Shown: piece after piece, positions 35,990 to 48,293 of the stretch | Layout of the letters: the number at the start of each line of letters is the position of its first letter | Position numbering within the stretch: position 1 is the stretch's first letter | NCBI RefSeq assembly: GCF_030253575.1 | Contig: NC_080564.1 | Location: forward strand, 2,896,501 to 2,960,500 | Origin: Rhododendron vialii | Taxonomy: Eukaryota; Streptophyta; Magnoliopsida; Ericales; Ericaceae | Direction: 5' to 3' | Length of the DNA: 64,000 nt | Notes under the pieces: model-generated | Seen by the model: only the letters and a program-made list of their open reading frames with translations | Told to the model about the DNA's origin: nothing | Database searches by the model: none | Program-made: the position numbers and the translations under genes

Positions 35990-36450
35990 ACCACGTACAC
36001 AAGAACGTGCGAAATGTAGGAGTACCCAAAAAACTGGCCCCTTTTGGAAAAAAGCCAATTTGTTGCAGGATTGCTCTTCTCATTGATTGCAATTGCCTCC
36101 TTTTTGGGTTCTTCAATATTTCCTTTTCCATTTCTCTCCTTAGTCCTTCCCATCCCACCTCCTATATACTACTACTATTAAGAACCAACAATCAACCAAA
36201 CACTCCTTAACACACTCCTTTGAACTGGGTAGTGTTGGGTTCTTACTATTTCGTAGCTAATCATCAGCTTTGGCATTACTGGATATATTAACAGGTAAAG
36301 ATTCCCCAACCCTTCTTTTTGTTACTAATTTTTGTTTGCTAGGGAACATGGGTAGTGAATAATTTGTCTTTGTATGCATGATAATCCATTGATCTTGCCC
36401 AGTTGCTTGTATTGTTTGTCGTCCTTATCATGCAGTGATTATGAAAGTTC
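35990..36450 (+). promoter_or_regulatory. prenyltransferase promoter/noncoding first exon (copy 2, proximal)
   Basis: This is the uninterrupted counterpart of 32686-33330. It contains a pyrimidine-rich stretch and GGATATATTAACAG with a good donor GTAAAG at 36295. Together with the acceptor at 38224-38225, just 43 bases before the ATG, this suggests a noncoding first exon ending at 36294 and an intron of about 1.9 kb in the 5' UTR. No transcript was available to confirm it. Confidence 0.5.
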
Positions 36451-36887
36451 TAACAGCATGCAAGCCATAAACGTGTAATCTTTCCGCCATTGTTACGCAT
36501 TTTAAATGGTAGACTTAAAAGGGCTGTTCATATCCTCGTCAATTTGTGCAATTGAGGGGATACTGTAAATGGAAGCTTACTATTGTGTCTACTCAAATTT
36601 TGTGGGGTGGGTTCCTGACATTTTGTGGGCAAATTGGGAAGCATTAGATGACCCACACTCATGTTTGATAAAATGCTCCACTGAACGTTTTGGTCTATGT
36701 TTTTTTTTGATCCGCTGGTCTATGTTTGTCTTCTGTGTGTTATACTATATCCAAGGGATAATAAAGAAACAATGCATTCAGGCCCCGTTCAGTTAAGGTT
36801 ATTATTTTTTAAGTATTTATTTTTTATTTTACGAGATAAATTATTCTCTCACAATTCATCTCATTTAATTCAAAAAATAAGTATTTA

Positions 36888-37088
36888 CTCTCTCCGTTTC
36901 ATATTAAATGTCTGTTACGAAAATTCTTGCATTTTCAAACTCTCAAAATATATATTTCTACATATTACTTTTTTCTAAGCACTTTAATTTAGTGTAAAAA
37001 AATTAAAAAATAATACGTAGAGATATACTTTATGGGGATTTGAAAATGCACGAATTTTTATAGGAAACATTTAAAGTGGGATGGAGAG
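36888..37088. mobile_element. Stowaway-type MITE with TA target duplication
   Basis: CTCTCTCCGTTTCATATTAA at the left pairs with a right end CCCACTTTAAATGTTTCC (reverse-complement sense) ending GGGATGGAGAG. TA lies at 36886-36887 and 37089-37090. 201 bp, inside the presumed 5'-UTR intron of the prenyltransferase gene. Confidence 0.85.
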
Positions 37089-37911
37089 TATTTATTTTAG
37101 GAATTGGGGGATGGTACTGTACAGTGTCCGAGCCGTCGGATAGTGCATTCGATGACTCGGGATCTTATCTCAGTAATAAACGACTCTTGATCGTTGGTTG
37201 CCAAGATGAGATCTGAGCCGTCGGATGCATAATCTGACTGCTCGTATGTGCGCAGTACGGTACTGTGCACTTCACTGAACAACACTAACCCGAAGTTCTT
37301 ATTTTAGTTAGTGAAACACATCCTAAATCTAACTAGAGCTAACCCAAAGGGGTTGGCCTAGTGGCGAGACTTCGGGTTTTGCTTGGATACCAATTTTTCT
37401 ACTGGTACGATACGACCGGTACTGGTCAAATACTCTGTTATTGTTCTAGATTTTGTGCTACTTCCATTACATTTAATTAAAAAACAAAAAAAAATTCCAT
37501 ACCTCCCGATTAATTAATCATAACATAAACTTCCATTGGACTACTTCGTTCATTTAATGGTTTTGGATTTTGGATTCTAATCAGTATTTTATTTCTCTTC
37601 AATTATTACTTTCATTTTTCTCTTTATATCTCTCTAATTATTATTCATATTTTTAATCATTACTCTATTTTTTTCTACACTTATTATCTACAAATCCAAA
37701 ATTCCAAAACGAATGGGTCAGCTCAGATTTTTCTAATTCCTGTATTTTGCACCATGAGAGTTTGATTCACAAAAATCGAGGACTTTTGTTATTAAAAAAA
37801 ATTCAAGGGCTGTGATTTATTCTGCCATATAGACAGCTGTGAAAAAAATATGGCAGCTGTGAAAATATTGAGAGAAAATCAACGGCTGTGATTTGTTCTC
37901 TCCAAGAGTGC

Positions 37912-37949
<38 letters not shown>

Positions 37950-38225
37950 CGAGGGTTTGGCTGAGCTAATACACTAGGAATCAATTGTTCAAGGGCAGCC
38001 CAGAATGCTTTTTTTTTTCTTTGTCTAAAGAATTATGCTTGTTTTCCCTTATTAGGTGTCCTTTCTGTGAGAAATGATTGTAAGTATTGACCAAAAAATT
38101 TCTTTAGTTATTTTCTTGAATATCTAATCGCTTTTCAGTTTTTGGTAAACCCCTTTTTGAGGTCGTGGAAGATTTTAGCTTTATACACGATGGTGAATTG
38201 AAATGTTCGATGTCTTTTTGTGCAG
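37089..38225. other. rest of presumed 5'-UTR intron of the prenyltransferase gene
   Basis: Contains two GAGCCGTCGGAT copies (about 37130 and 37215) in an old foldback-like block, a CT run at 37919-37947, and AT-rich sequence. No gene. Confidence 0.5.
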
Positions 38226-38268
38226 ATAGTTTGAACCGCAGTGATTCGAGTTCCCCGTGGGACTAGAA

Positions 38269-39153
38269 ATGGGGGAAGAAAGAATTGGTAGTTTATTCAA
38301 GTTGTTTCAGAGCTTGGGAAGCCTTGTGCTAAATCTTGTATTTCGTATTCTTTCTGTGGGTCCCATCCCCAACCACATTGCCTTCATCATGGACGGAAAC
38401 CGAAGGTATGCTAAGAAGAAAAACCTTGAAGAAGGGGATGGCCATAAAGCTGGATTTTCAGCACTAATGTCCGTGCTAAGGTACTGCTATGAACTGGGGG
38501 TGAAATACGCAACGGTGTATGCGTTCAGCATCGACAATTTCAAACGGAAGCCAGAAGAGGTTCAGAGTCTCATGGACCTAATGAAGGAGAAGATTGAAGG
38601 GTTGCTCAAGGAAGAGAGCATTGTGAATCAATATGGAATTAGGGTTTATTTCATAGGAAACTTGAACCTTTTGAATGAGCCTGTGAGGGTTGCTGCTGAA
38701 AACGTGATGAGAGCCACGGCCAAAAACACTAAGTGTGTGCTATTAATCTGTGTGGCCTATACTTCTACCGATGAGATAGTGCATGCGGTCCAAGAATCAT
38801 GCCTTGAGAAATGGGAGATAAAAGCATCAAATGGTGTGGAGATGGATAAAAAAGGTGAAATTGAAGCAGTGAATGGTGTGGAGTGCGAACAAAAGCTGGA
38901 GGAACATTGTGCAATACAACTAGTAGATATTGAGAAACATATGTACATGTCTGTAGCACCTGATCCAGATATTCTGATCCGAAGTTCAGGAGAGACCCGT
39001 CTGAGCAATTTTCTTTTGTGGCAGAGTGAAAACACTCTCTTGTGTTGTCCAAGAGCGTTGTGGCCAGAGATTGGTTTGTGGCATTTGGTGTCGGCCGTAT
39101 TGAGTTTTCAAAGGAACTACTCGTATTTGGAGAAGAAAAAGAAGCAGCTATGA
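38269..39153 (+). CDS. CPT: cis-prenyltransferase (dehydrodolichyl diphosphate synthase family)
   Basis: It condenses isopentenyl diphosphate onto an allylic primer in cis to make polyprenyl/dolichyl diphosphate; dolichol carries glycans for N-glycosylation in the ER. A single exon encodes 294 residues. Family motifs occur in order: IAFIMDGNRRYAKKK (region I, catalytic Asp), HKAGF, VYAFSIDNFKR (the region with Phe/Ser-Asn before the Arg), and DPDILIRSSGETRLSNFLLW (region V), followed by ALWPE and a basic tail EKKKKQL. The stretch ASNGVEMDKKGEIEAVNGVE is a low-similarity loop with an internal near-repeat (SNGVE/VNGVE). I chose the ATG at 38269 because it is preceded by an acceptor at 38225 and opens the MGEERIGSL N-terminus. 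The family also includes rubber transferases, so dolichol and long-chain products cannot be told apart from sequence. It converges with SAC7. Confidence 0.92.
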   Translation: MGEERIGSLFKLFQSLGSLVLNLVFRILSVGPIPNHIAFIMDGNRRYAKKKNLEEGDGHKAGFSALMSVLRYCYELGVKYATVYAFSIDNFKRKPEEVQSLMDLMKEKIEGLLKEESIVNQYGIRVYFIGNLNLLNEPVRVAAENVMRATAKNTKCVLLICVAYTSTDEIVHAVQESCLEKWEIKASNGVEMDKKGEIEAVNGVECEQKLEEHCAIQLVDIEKHMYMSVAPDPDILIRSSGETRLSNFLLWQSENTLLCCPRALWPEIGLWHLVSAVLSFQRNYSYLEKKKKQL

Positions 39154-41032
39154 CACTTTGATAACTCAATGGTTTCTTGTGTTGATTGGCTGCAGGTATT
39201 TTCCTGTGTTCAGAAAATCTCTAGCCACATTTGTAACACCATGCACTCCCCTTTGTTTTATGTATTTACAGCCTCTTTCTCCGGCCAGAGCATTATATCA
39301 ATCTTTTGGGCCCCCGGCTAAATTATCGATTCATATCACCTTGTACTAGTAGGGTCAGCAATAGTCAGCATGTATGCTCTTTATCATGAAAAAAACTATC
39401 AATCTATGTAGGTGCTCGTTTTATAAGCATGCTATCTTTTATACGCCAACTTCATCATATGAAACGTAAGCACACTTCAGTTTTCATGGGGCTATTTGAT
39501 CCTCGTGTTGGAAGTGAATTATTTCCACGGGAATGCAGGAACCGAACTGCTCCTTTTTCCTTTGGCTGTGGAGGGTGCTTCATTAGCATCTGATATTTTA
39601 CTGTGGATTTGATTATTTCATCAACCTCTGTTATGGTAAATGCTAGTAAGACTGAAGATAGATCGGTCTGAACACCGATGGATGTGGTAGCTTCTGATTG
39701 GAAGCTTCTTAAGTGGACCCGAAGCCCCCCAACAGCTTCCAATAGGTATCTGCTATGTATGCGTTGGCAGACTCTGCCTCTAAATTTAGTTTTTTGCTTG
39801 TTGGGAGTCGGGTGTTTGAAATTTAGGATTTAGAAGCCAACCTAAACATTTTGCACTACTAGATCTTGTCATGGGTCTCAATATTCTTTCTGAATAAGTT
39901 TTGTTTTCTGTTTTTATACTTTCATTAAAGTCCAATATTGGCTTGCTTTGAGCTATGAGAAGATTCACTGCATAGTTAGCATATGGAAACAACTGACACG
40001 GATAAGAACGAGTCCACCAGGAAACCTCCTTTATAATGGTAGAGACAAGCCCCCTCTCACAATTGCAAGTTGAGTTCCTTGACCCTGTAGTCTTTTCATG
40101 GTTCCATTTGTTCTCAATACACATCAACCCCCCTCTCTCCGCCGCAGCTTCCATTATCATATTCATGGCAAGATACTAAATTGCCACCACTTGCACTGCG
40201 TTCACAAGAGAAGAACTAGGGATCCCATTGTTTACGCTCAATGGTGTCGATAGGTGGTTGTTAGGGATCCCATTGTTTACATCCCAAATTGAATGCTTCA
40301 CACGCAAAGCGTATTTACAGTAGTCATTACGAGCATCTCCCGTGGTTTTGAAATTTGGGACATCAAAACTCGAATTTTGGCACGCTTGTAAAAAATGCTA
40401 TGGTTTGGCTATTATGCTCCAGTATGGCAAATGTCGTTTCTTTTGTTTCAAAAAAACTTGCTCTGAAAACAACCACCGAACAGATGACTCATACCACCAT
40501 TAATTTCAAAATTGTTGGGACAATAGAATGAACTTTCACCACCTCTGTTCTGTGGATGTGGCTTCAGAGCGAACATCTTCACCTTGTTCTTTGTATGCAA
40601 CTTTTTTTTATAATCAGGTGTCCGGACTAGCTTACACGCACCTTGACTAATCCTGAAGACCATGAGCCCACCGTCCACAAGCAGAGGATATGAAATTTGT
40701 TTTAGTAGAAACTAGGAAAACTGAGTCCATTGTAAACATGTAGAAGAGTGACATTCAATCACAATAGTACAAAATAAAACAATAAAACGTGATTCGCACG
40801 TGGAACTGGGCATGTACAAAAGGGTTCAACCTTATACAGGATTCCAGTTTCAGCACCCTAAGCAGCACAGCAGCACTAATTAGGTCACCAAAAAACCTTG
40901 TAGAGTTGATCAATAAATAAGTCAAAAGTTGCATGGAAACAAAAAAATAGGATTGAAGAATAAAGATAATCAGGAGTAGAATTGAATGCATCGTAAAAGT
41001 CCCTTGATGACAGGAAAACCCTAAATCCAGAA
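39154..41032. other. intergenic, convergent 3' ends of prenyltransferase and SAC7
   Basis: It holds the two 3' UTRs. Open frames here (for example 39455-39742 and 39786-40166 on the minus strand) have no recognisable motif, and I treat them as chance. A small direct repeat GGGATCCCATTGTTTAC occurs at about 40219 and 40265. Confidence 0.55.
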
Positions 41033-44000
41033 TTAACTGCGGGGTTTGTGCAGACGAGGCCGATTGCAGAAAACCCTGCCGTTGGCTCTGACATATGCAA
41101 CTATACCCACACTCATGCTTGCCCACACCGTTGAAAAAAACACGTGGCGATAATCATATCGAACTGCACAAGGAAGAATATATAAGAGCAGATCAACGGT
41201 TTTAGTTCATTATCAGATACCAACCTTAAAACAAAAATGTATTCTAATAGTCAATGCAGTGCAGGACCACAAAGGGTACAATGCTATTACAGTAGAGGGC
41301 CGATAAATTACTAAACAGAGTAATGGAAGACAATGTAGCAGTTCGCTATTTCCAGAAATTACCGAAGCAGAAGACAAAGGGAAAAAAAATTCACCTTGGC
41401 TCAATGACATAATTGTGAGGAAGAATCCAGCTAGGACCAGTAACAAAGCCAGAGGAAAGGACTGCAGGAGGAAATTAGGAGAGATAATTAGTCCAATTGG
41501 AATATTTAACACTACCCCGCCACTCCACCTAATGCAACAAAGCCTTCCTTTCTTCAGTCTGAAACCAGCAGTGCGATTCGAGAGAACTAAATCTTGCTAA
41601 GATGGACAGATGCAGCAACTTTGGGTAGTTCCGCTAATCTTCATTATTCAATTTATAAAAAGATAAAGCTACCTGGTCAAATTTAATGAATATAAAAGAA
41701 ACAGTTGTTTGGATTGAACTTACAGCTATAGCCTCCAGGCCTCCTTTTTGGGATGTAGGGGTCACTTCCCGGCTAACAGAAACAATATAGTGCCCTTGCA
41801 GAAGATCAATTGCATCCTTCACATGAATACACGAAGGGAGTTAATTTTCTCAGCAGTGAAATTGAAGAACTATGAAGAAACAAACCAAGATAAAATTGAC
41901 TGACTGACAAAAGAAACTTATTCCTGGAAAGTTCAGTTGATTAAAAATGATAGCATTTTCAGACAAAAAGGTTGCAAATTTAATATCCTAACAATGAGAC
42001 GCCCCGCGCAAGGACCTCAATTCTCATTAAGAGACTGGTCGGCTTGTCTTCGTTCTTGCCCGTATTCTCGTCTTTTTTTACTCTTCCTGCACCCCTTCCC
42101 AATGTACATTACGAACGTAGTCTTCAACAAATCATTGCAACCATAATTAGAAGGTCTGTTGCAAACGTACTTGTATGAAGCAGGGCATAAAATAAAAAAA
42201 TAAAAAAAGACTACTCAATCAGAACAGTACTTGCAGCCGTAGAACCAGAAGTTTGATTATTACTGTAATTTCATAAGCAGAGCTTTCAGATAACAAAATT
42301 TACAAAATACTGAACTAGCACTACCTATAATACTGAGCTAGCATTAATTTTACAAAGATAAAACGTAAAAAGAATTTTTTATTTATTAAAAAAAAAGTGA
42401 TAGCGTGTATCAAAAAGTGAATGCATACCAACCTGTTTTGTTCCATCACAAAAGTTGTTCAAGTAATAGCGTGCAAGGGCATTATAGCCATCATTTAGAA
42501 TCCCTTGGACTGTACGCCGGCCATATCTACGAGTACAAGAAATTTATGTACAGGTAAAGATACGACTTCAGACCAAATGTTTCTGGGGACACTTATAGAC
42601 AGACACACACATAAACTTAAAGGAAGATCAACGGGAAGTTACCTGACAAAATCTCCTTTCAAAGCAGGAGTACCAGAATACTGGATGCTTACGTCATCCC
42701 CATGGTTTGCCCATACTGGAAATGCAAAAGAACAGAAGTTTCAAGCAACACAGTTCCATACCATTCTGAGAACCCAAACGGATGTTCATAATGCAAAACT
42801 AAAGGAACGAAACTCATCTGAAATAGGGAATTGATGATGATTATGGAAGTACTCACAAATCTTGAAGTTTTCATCAAAATTCGGATGTGAACTAATTGTT
42901 TCTTCAGCATCAAAAACACCAATCCTTCTAAGTTGGAATTCCATCATTTTTCGACCAATCATGCTCTGCAGCAATTGCTCATGTTACCAAATGGAACAAA
43001 ATAACATGTAATCAAGGAGTACCAAAAAAATCAAAACACTTATTCACTCGCTCCTTTTCAGAGGGAATATCCTTATTACAAACTTATAACCTAAGAGAAC
43101 TCACTCTCCTTCACCCTCTCAATGTCTCACATTATTGTGCTGACGCATCTAAAAGCATTAATCTTCATACACAAAAAAAAAAATTATATTTAGAGATCTA
43201 TGAGGCACAATGGGGTCCGGCGCCAGCCTTCGACAGTTGAGGCTAGCTCCGTTCCGGCAAGGTAAAGGAATTGAATCCACAAAAGATAGGAGACGGGCTT
43301 CAATCCTATACCTCCGATTGGGATTATTTGGAGTCTCATATGTCCTTGCAGTGTCCACGTACGGGCATTTACATACACCCCCCATCACAAAGCCAAGAGT
43401 AAGAGGAAAATTAACTGGTAAAGATGCCTGGGCATGTAATGCCACAAAATAGCCATCTTCCATTGAGAAAAAGAGAGCAAGAAAAACAAGGAGAAGTGGA
43501 AACCATCGTACTGATGGAGATCAAAAAGGTTAATACTAAAGCAGTGACGAGTCCTCAGATAAAACTCTTCTCTCATTAGAAGACCAGGCAAAAGAAGAAA
43601 TAAAATTCAGATGGCCCGGCTTGGCATTTCTACTCCAGCATTTGAACAGTTAAGCTCAAAATACCATGCTTATATTTAACATCCTTGCTTTTGCGTCATC
43701 CTGAAGTTCTTTCCATTAGGTAAGGTCCCCTAGGAGCAACAACTAACGGAAACCAGGTGAAAGGAAAACGATCATCTACGTCAGTTATGAAAATTTTGGA
43801 GGAAGCATAAAGTGGAAAGGCAGAAAAACAAGATACGAAAAAAAGCCTAAGGTCCCACCCGACATTCAATCCCCTGAGAGAGAACCAATCTGCATGCAAG
43901 ATTTTCTACTACATATTACAACACGACACACCGTAAACATTTTATCATGCTGATTGAAGTTATAATACCTGGGTAACATTTGTACGGTCTAAGCAATCAA

Positions 44001-47000
44001 TACAGTTGGTCCTTACAACACCAAGTTGCTCCTCAACTTTCCCACCTTTTTCATTGAAAAGAAGGTACCTATAATTTGAAGCGAAGCAGCACATGCAAGT
44101 AAAAAAACATGAAGGAAAAGAAAATTTTCAACTAACAAGACAAAAATTGTTCTGATGAATAATCAGATGAAATACTGAATTAGAGATGTTCATTGAGCTG
44201 TCTAAAAACTTAACGTATCTGAATATTGAATAAACACCTCAATCAAGGATATCTAGGTATCAATCAAGAATTAGTAATAACTGCAAGGGCACTCTTCTAA
44301 AATATATCAGTCAGCCTAAAATGATCAGTGGAATTGTGCAAGTAGGTATGGGATCATCGTACCCGTTACAAATCTAGTTGCATGGTTTCACCCGATCTGA
44401 AACTCCTAAATAATGGCTGCACCTTCCATACGGAATTGGTAGACATTAAGGTTGAAAGCAGGGTCTTAGACAATTGTGGTTAAAACCCCAAGAAGAAACA
44501 AAATAAATCATCAAAAGGCCACGGACATCTTACTTTCAAGAGTCAAAACGAAAGATACAACTCTATGTTTAGACTTAAAATATGCTAATGTTTTTCCATG
44601 CTAATGTTTTTCCACCAAATGATCATCTCGGCAATCTTCTTCTCACCCTCACTTTTTCTATTCAAACTTGGTAAACTATAGCACCTCAAAAAATATTCAT
44701 GTGAAAAATCTAACTCCGCTTATTGACAATGGGATAACTAAACTTGATTTCCCCAGCTTTGTACAAGAGCATATTATGTTCTACTAAGTGATTAGACCGA
44801 ATGGTAACCAAGTAGCATTTATGTCTAGGATCAAATTCACGGGCGTGCATTTACCCGCGATGATCATATTTGAAGCGATGAAGAACCAAAACTGACACAA
44901 TTTTCTATACTTGAAAAGTAACCTGTTCACATCCATATCTTAAAAAAAAAAAAAAAGATTCAATTATCACTCTAAATTCATTACTCATGGCCACTGAGAA
45001 GAAACCATACCTATTTTTAACGATGAAATCCTCTATTTGATCATACAGGATAGAGAGACGCTCAAAATGGACGTGCCCGCAAATACGATGAAAGTCAAAG
45101 TGCAAGTACCTGCAAAGACAAATAGGTACAGGAATTAAATGGAAGCACATAGCCAATTAAGTTCAACATGAAAGTGGATTCTACCTCACATCGTCACTGG
45201 CAACATGCTGCACCGCACTCGCAAACTTTTCACTTAAGCGTCCCTCGCCTCCATGCTGAGAAAGAAGTACGTTGTTTAGAGAACAACCAGATCAAGACTA
45301 TGACACTGCAAAATCAAACACATGACATGCAGGACAAGCTTCACATGGTGTGCGCCCTTGTGTGGGTCCCCGAAGAGAATAGCCTTCAAGAGGTGGATTG
45401 TAGAGGCCCAAATCCATAAGCCAATACTTTCCAAGGCATTGGACAAAGACAGATGAGGGGACATGAAGGTGCTTACCAAGAAAATGAATCTGTCCTACGT
45501 CCTTCGTAGTGAGAAAGTTAATGCATCAATATAAGCATGACCTTGAACCTTTAGAGTACCAAGAGTAATAAGTTTAAAAAGTGTGGTGTGCCCTACCGGA
45601 CCATATTGTGTTATTCAGGGCCTGATCTTAAATAGACAGCCAAAATCTGAAGCCTACGAATGAGTCCTACAATAAATATCAAGTTCTCGCATGCTTTATG
45701 AGGACAAAAGAGTCAACAGATCAGATAGCATTTTCTACTAAATTCAAGTAGTACTGTTTTCTAAATCTTCCTTTAATAATTTTGTGATTACCAAAACCAT
45801 AGATCTCAGCAGTATTTCTAATGCCTTAAAAAAAAACATTTCCACATACAAAATAGACCTGTGATATATTTGAATCTACAAGGAAAATAGAGGTCAGTTG
45901 CATTGATAATTCTTGAAAAACTTGTGGACATACAAAATAATAACTGTCTACATGATCACAGATCCTAACAATTGTGAGATGCGTACATACACGCAAAATT
46001 CATTGATCAACTGTAAGCATGTGTGAGAATGCATCTATGGATATGGGACTATATAATTATACTAAATTAGTGTACACAGTAAAATTATTCTGCAAAAATT
46101 AGTAACATGAAACCAGTGTCTACCTTGTTAACAAGATCAACAGCTAAGACATTTCCATACTTTTTTCTCAAATCCAAAAAGTGCCGTTCAAGTACTCGAG
46201 GCTGCAAAAAGTTTATCAAAGAAACACTCAGTTTGGATGCTAATGACTTAAGGGAGGGGGAGGAATCAGAATAAAAACATGCTATTTCAGAGAGAAGAAA
46301 ATTAGGAAACTTACTGCCTCCTCATTTTTCATGATCTCAAATTTAGGCTTATATGTCAAATCAACAATTTGCTCCCAGAGTATGGGTATTGACCCTCGAA
46401 CCTGCAAAAGACAACCTAAGAAATAAACCACATGTAATTGCTGTAACAAAAGCAATATGTGGCAAGTTGTACAATGTTTTCTGTAAATAAACTACCAGGG
46501 GAAATTAAAAATAAAAATCGCAACTTTTGTGTAACATCTGTGAAGATTAATATTGGCATTTAAGAAGAAACAAACAGGTTAAGATGAAGTAAAAATATCC
46601 CACAATATATTCCTACATGAACTTGCCAATTAGTTGTCACCTAAAAGTAACTAGACAAATAAATAAAAGGACCAAGTTTACTATCGAATGCGCATAAAGG
46701 GCTGCTCAGGTATATTCCTGGTATCACATAACACCGTTTACAGGGTATTCCAATAGTTGCTTCTTGCCTTTAATAAAAAGACACAATACATCTCTTAAGA
46801 TGGGATTCGCGTGATCCATCACTTATTCAATGCAGCAGTGAACAATGTAGCATCTTCTGGCATTCTTGCAGTTCAACAATTTTTATGCCTACAATAGCCA
46901 GAGCATTGGAAATTTTGCCATCAGGCCTTTTCTTCCATTTAGTTGAATCCCTCACTGAAGCCACATAACCACCTAGTGGCCAGCGTCATAGTCAGTCTGA

Positions 47001-48259
47001 TTGGTAGAACTATAGACAGCTGATCACCTCCTAGTACCAACAATTAAATTCTCACCTGATGCAGGACGAATGTGGAAAACTCCTACTAGTAGTGGAAGAT
47101 ATGGCAAAGCTGGAAAGTAGGTCTCAAAGGCAGTTTCAAATGGCTTTTCTGGGTGGAAAGTTGGTGAGATTATGGATTTTCCATCATTAGTGCTACTGTA
47201 TAAAGGAATGAGAGATTTGGATTTAATTCAACAAGGGAAGAGAAGATTTGGTGGCTGTTATGGGCCGCGAAAAGTGACCATAGTACCAAATCTACTGTGT
47301 GTAACTAAGGGCTCTAGGTGTGAGCTGTGGAGGCAAGGGATTGGATTTTAGTGTTTGGAAAAAGGCTTAAAGATATCTGGATTTAGTGTTTTAGAACTGG
47401 ATCACACAATTCCAAGAGAGTTTCAGTCAGACTATCACAAATATGCTCCATAGTAATTGCATATAGAACGCAGAGTTAAAAATATGATTACCTGCACAAA
47501 TGATGCTATATGACCATTGAGCTGCATGATTTGTTCACTTTCCACAAAATTGGCGACATACCCGTCAGAATCAGCTCCTCTTCTCCACATCCGAGTGCCT
47601 TCATGAAAAAAATACTGCTTAAGTATCTAGTTGTATACTTATTCTAACTCTTTAAACAGGTTCCTAAGTCTCATACAAGTCCAAGAATAAGAAGAGCTGT
47701 GACCATCCAGCTCTTCACACCATGATACTGGAACTAGCTTTGAGAAAAATAAACGAAAATGTTAAGTACATGAAACCAATCCATGAAAAGGTCCAGGAAA
47801 GGACAATGGACAGTTCAGATTCACATTAAACCGTCCATTGTCCTTTCCTGGACCTTTTCATGGACTGGTTTAATGTACCCTACCAAACCTCAAAAATAAA
47901 TGAACCAAAAAAAAAACCAGTTGAGATTTCAATACCAGTTCTCCGAGTGCATCTCCTTGCTATCAGAGTAACGTCAATAATTTCCTTCCCTATGGCTGCT
48001 TGAAAGTTCTGAAAAGCTGTTTGTTAGTTAAGGTGTAACTTCGAAAGGAAGACAACACGGAGCATCTCCAATGGTGTAGCTAAAAATGTGTTAAAGGCGT
48101 GTTATGTAACAAAAGTGCAATACATTAGACCCAAATTTGTATGTTAGGTTAGGGAGCGAATGGGTGCACCAATGTTGTAGTGAGAGTGTGTCTTACCATA
48201 ACTTAGTGTATAGAAACACACCCATATATACACATGTATAAGAATACACACACATACAG

Positions 48260-48293
<34 letters not shown>

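Noticed and set aside
38757-39169. Two antisense frames over the prenyltransferase
   Set aside because: Shadows of a well-supported gene in other frames.
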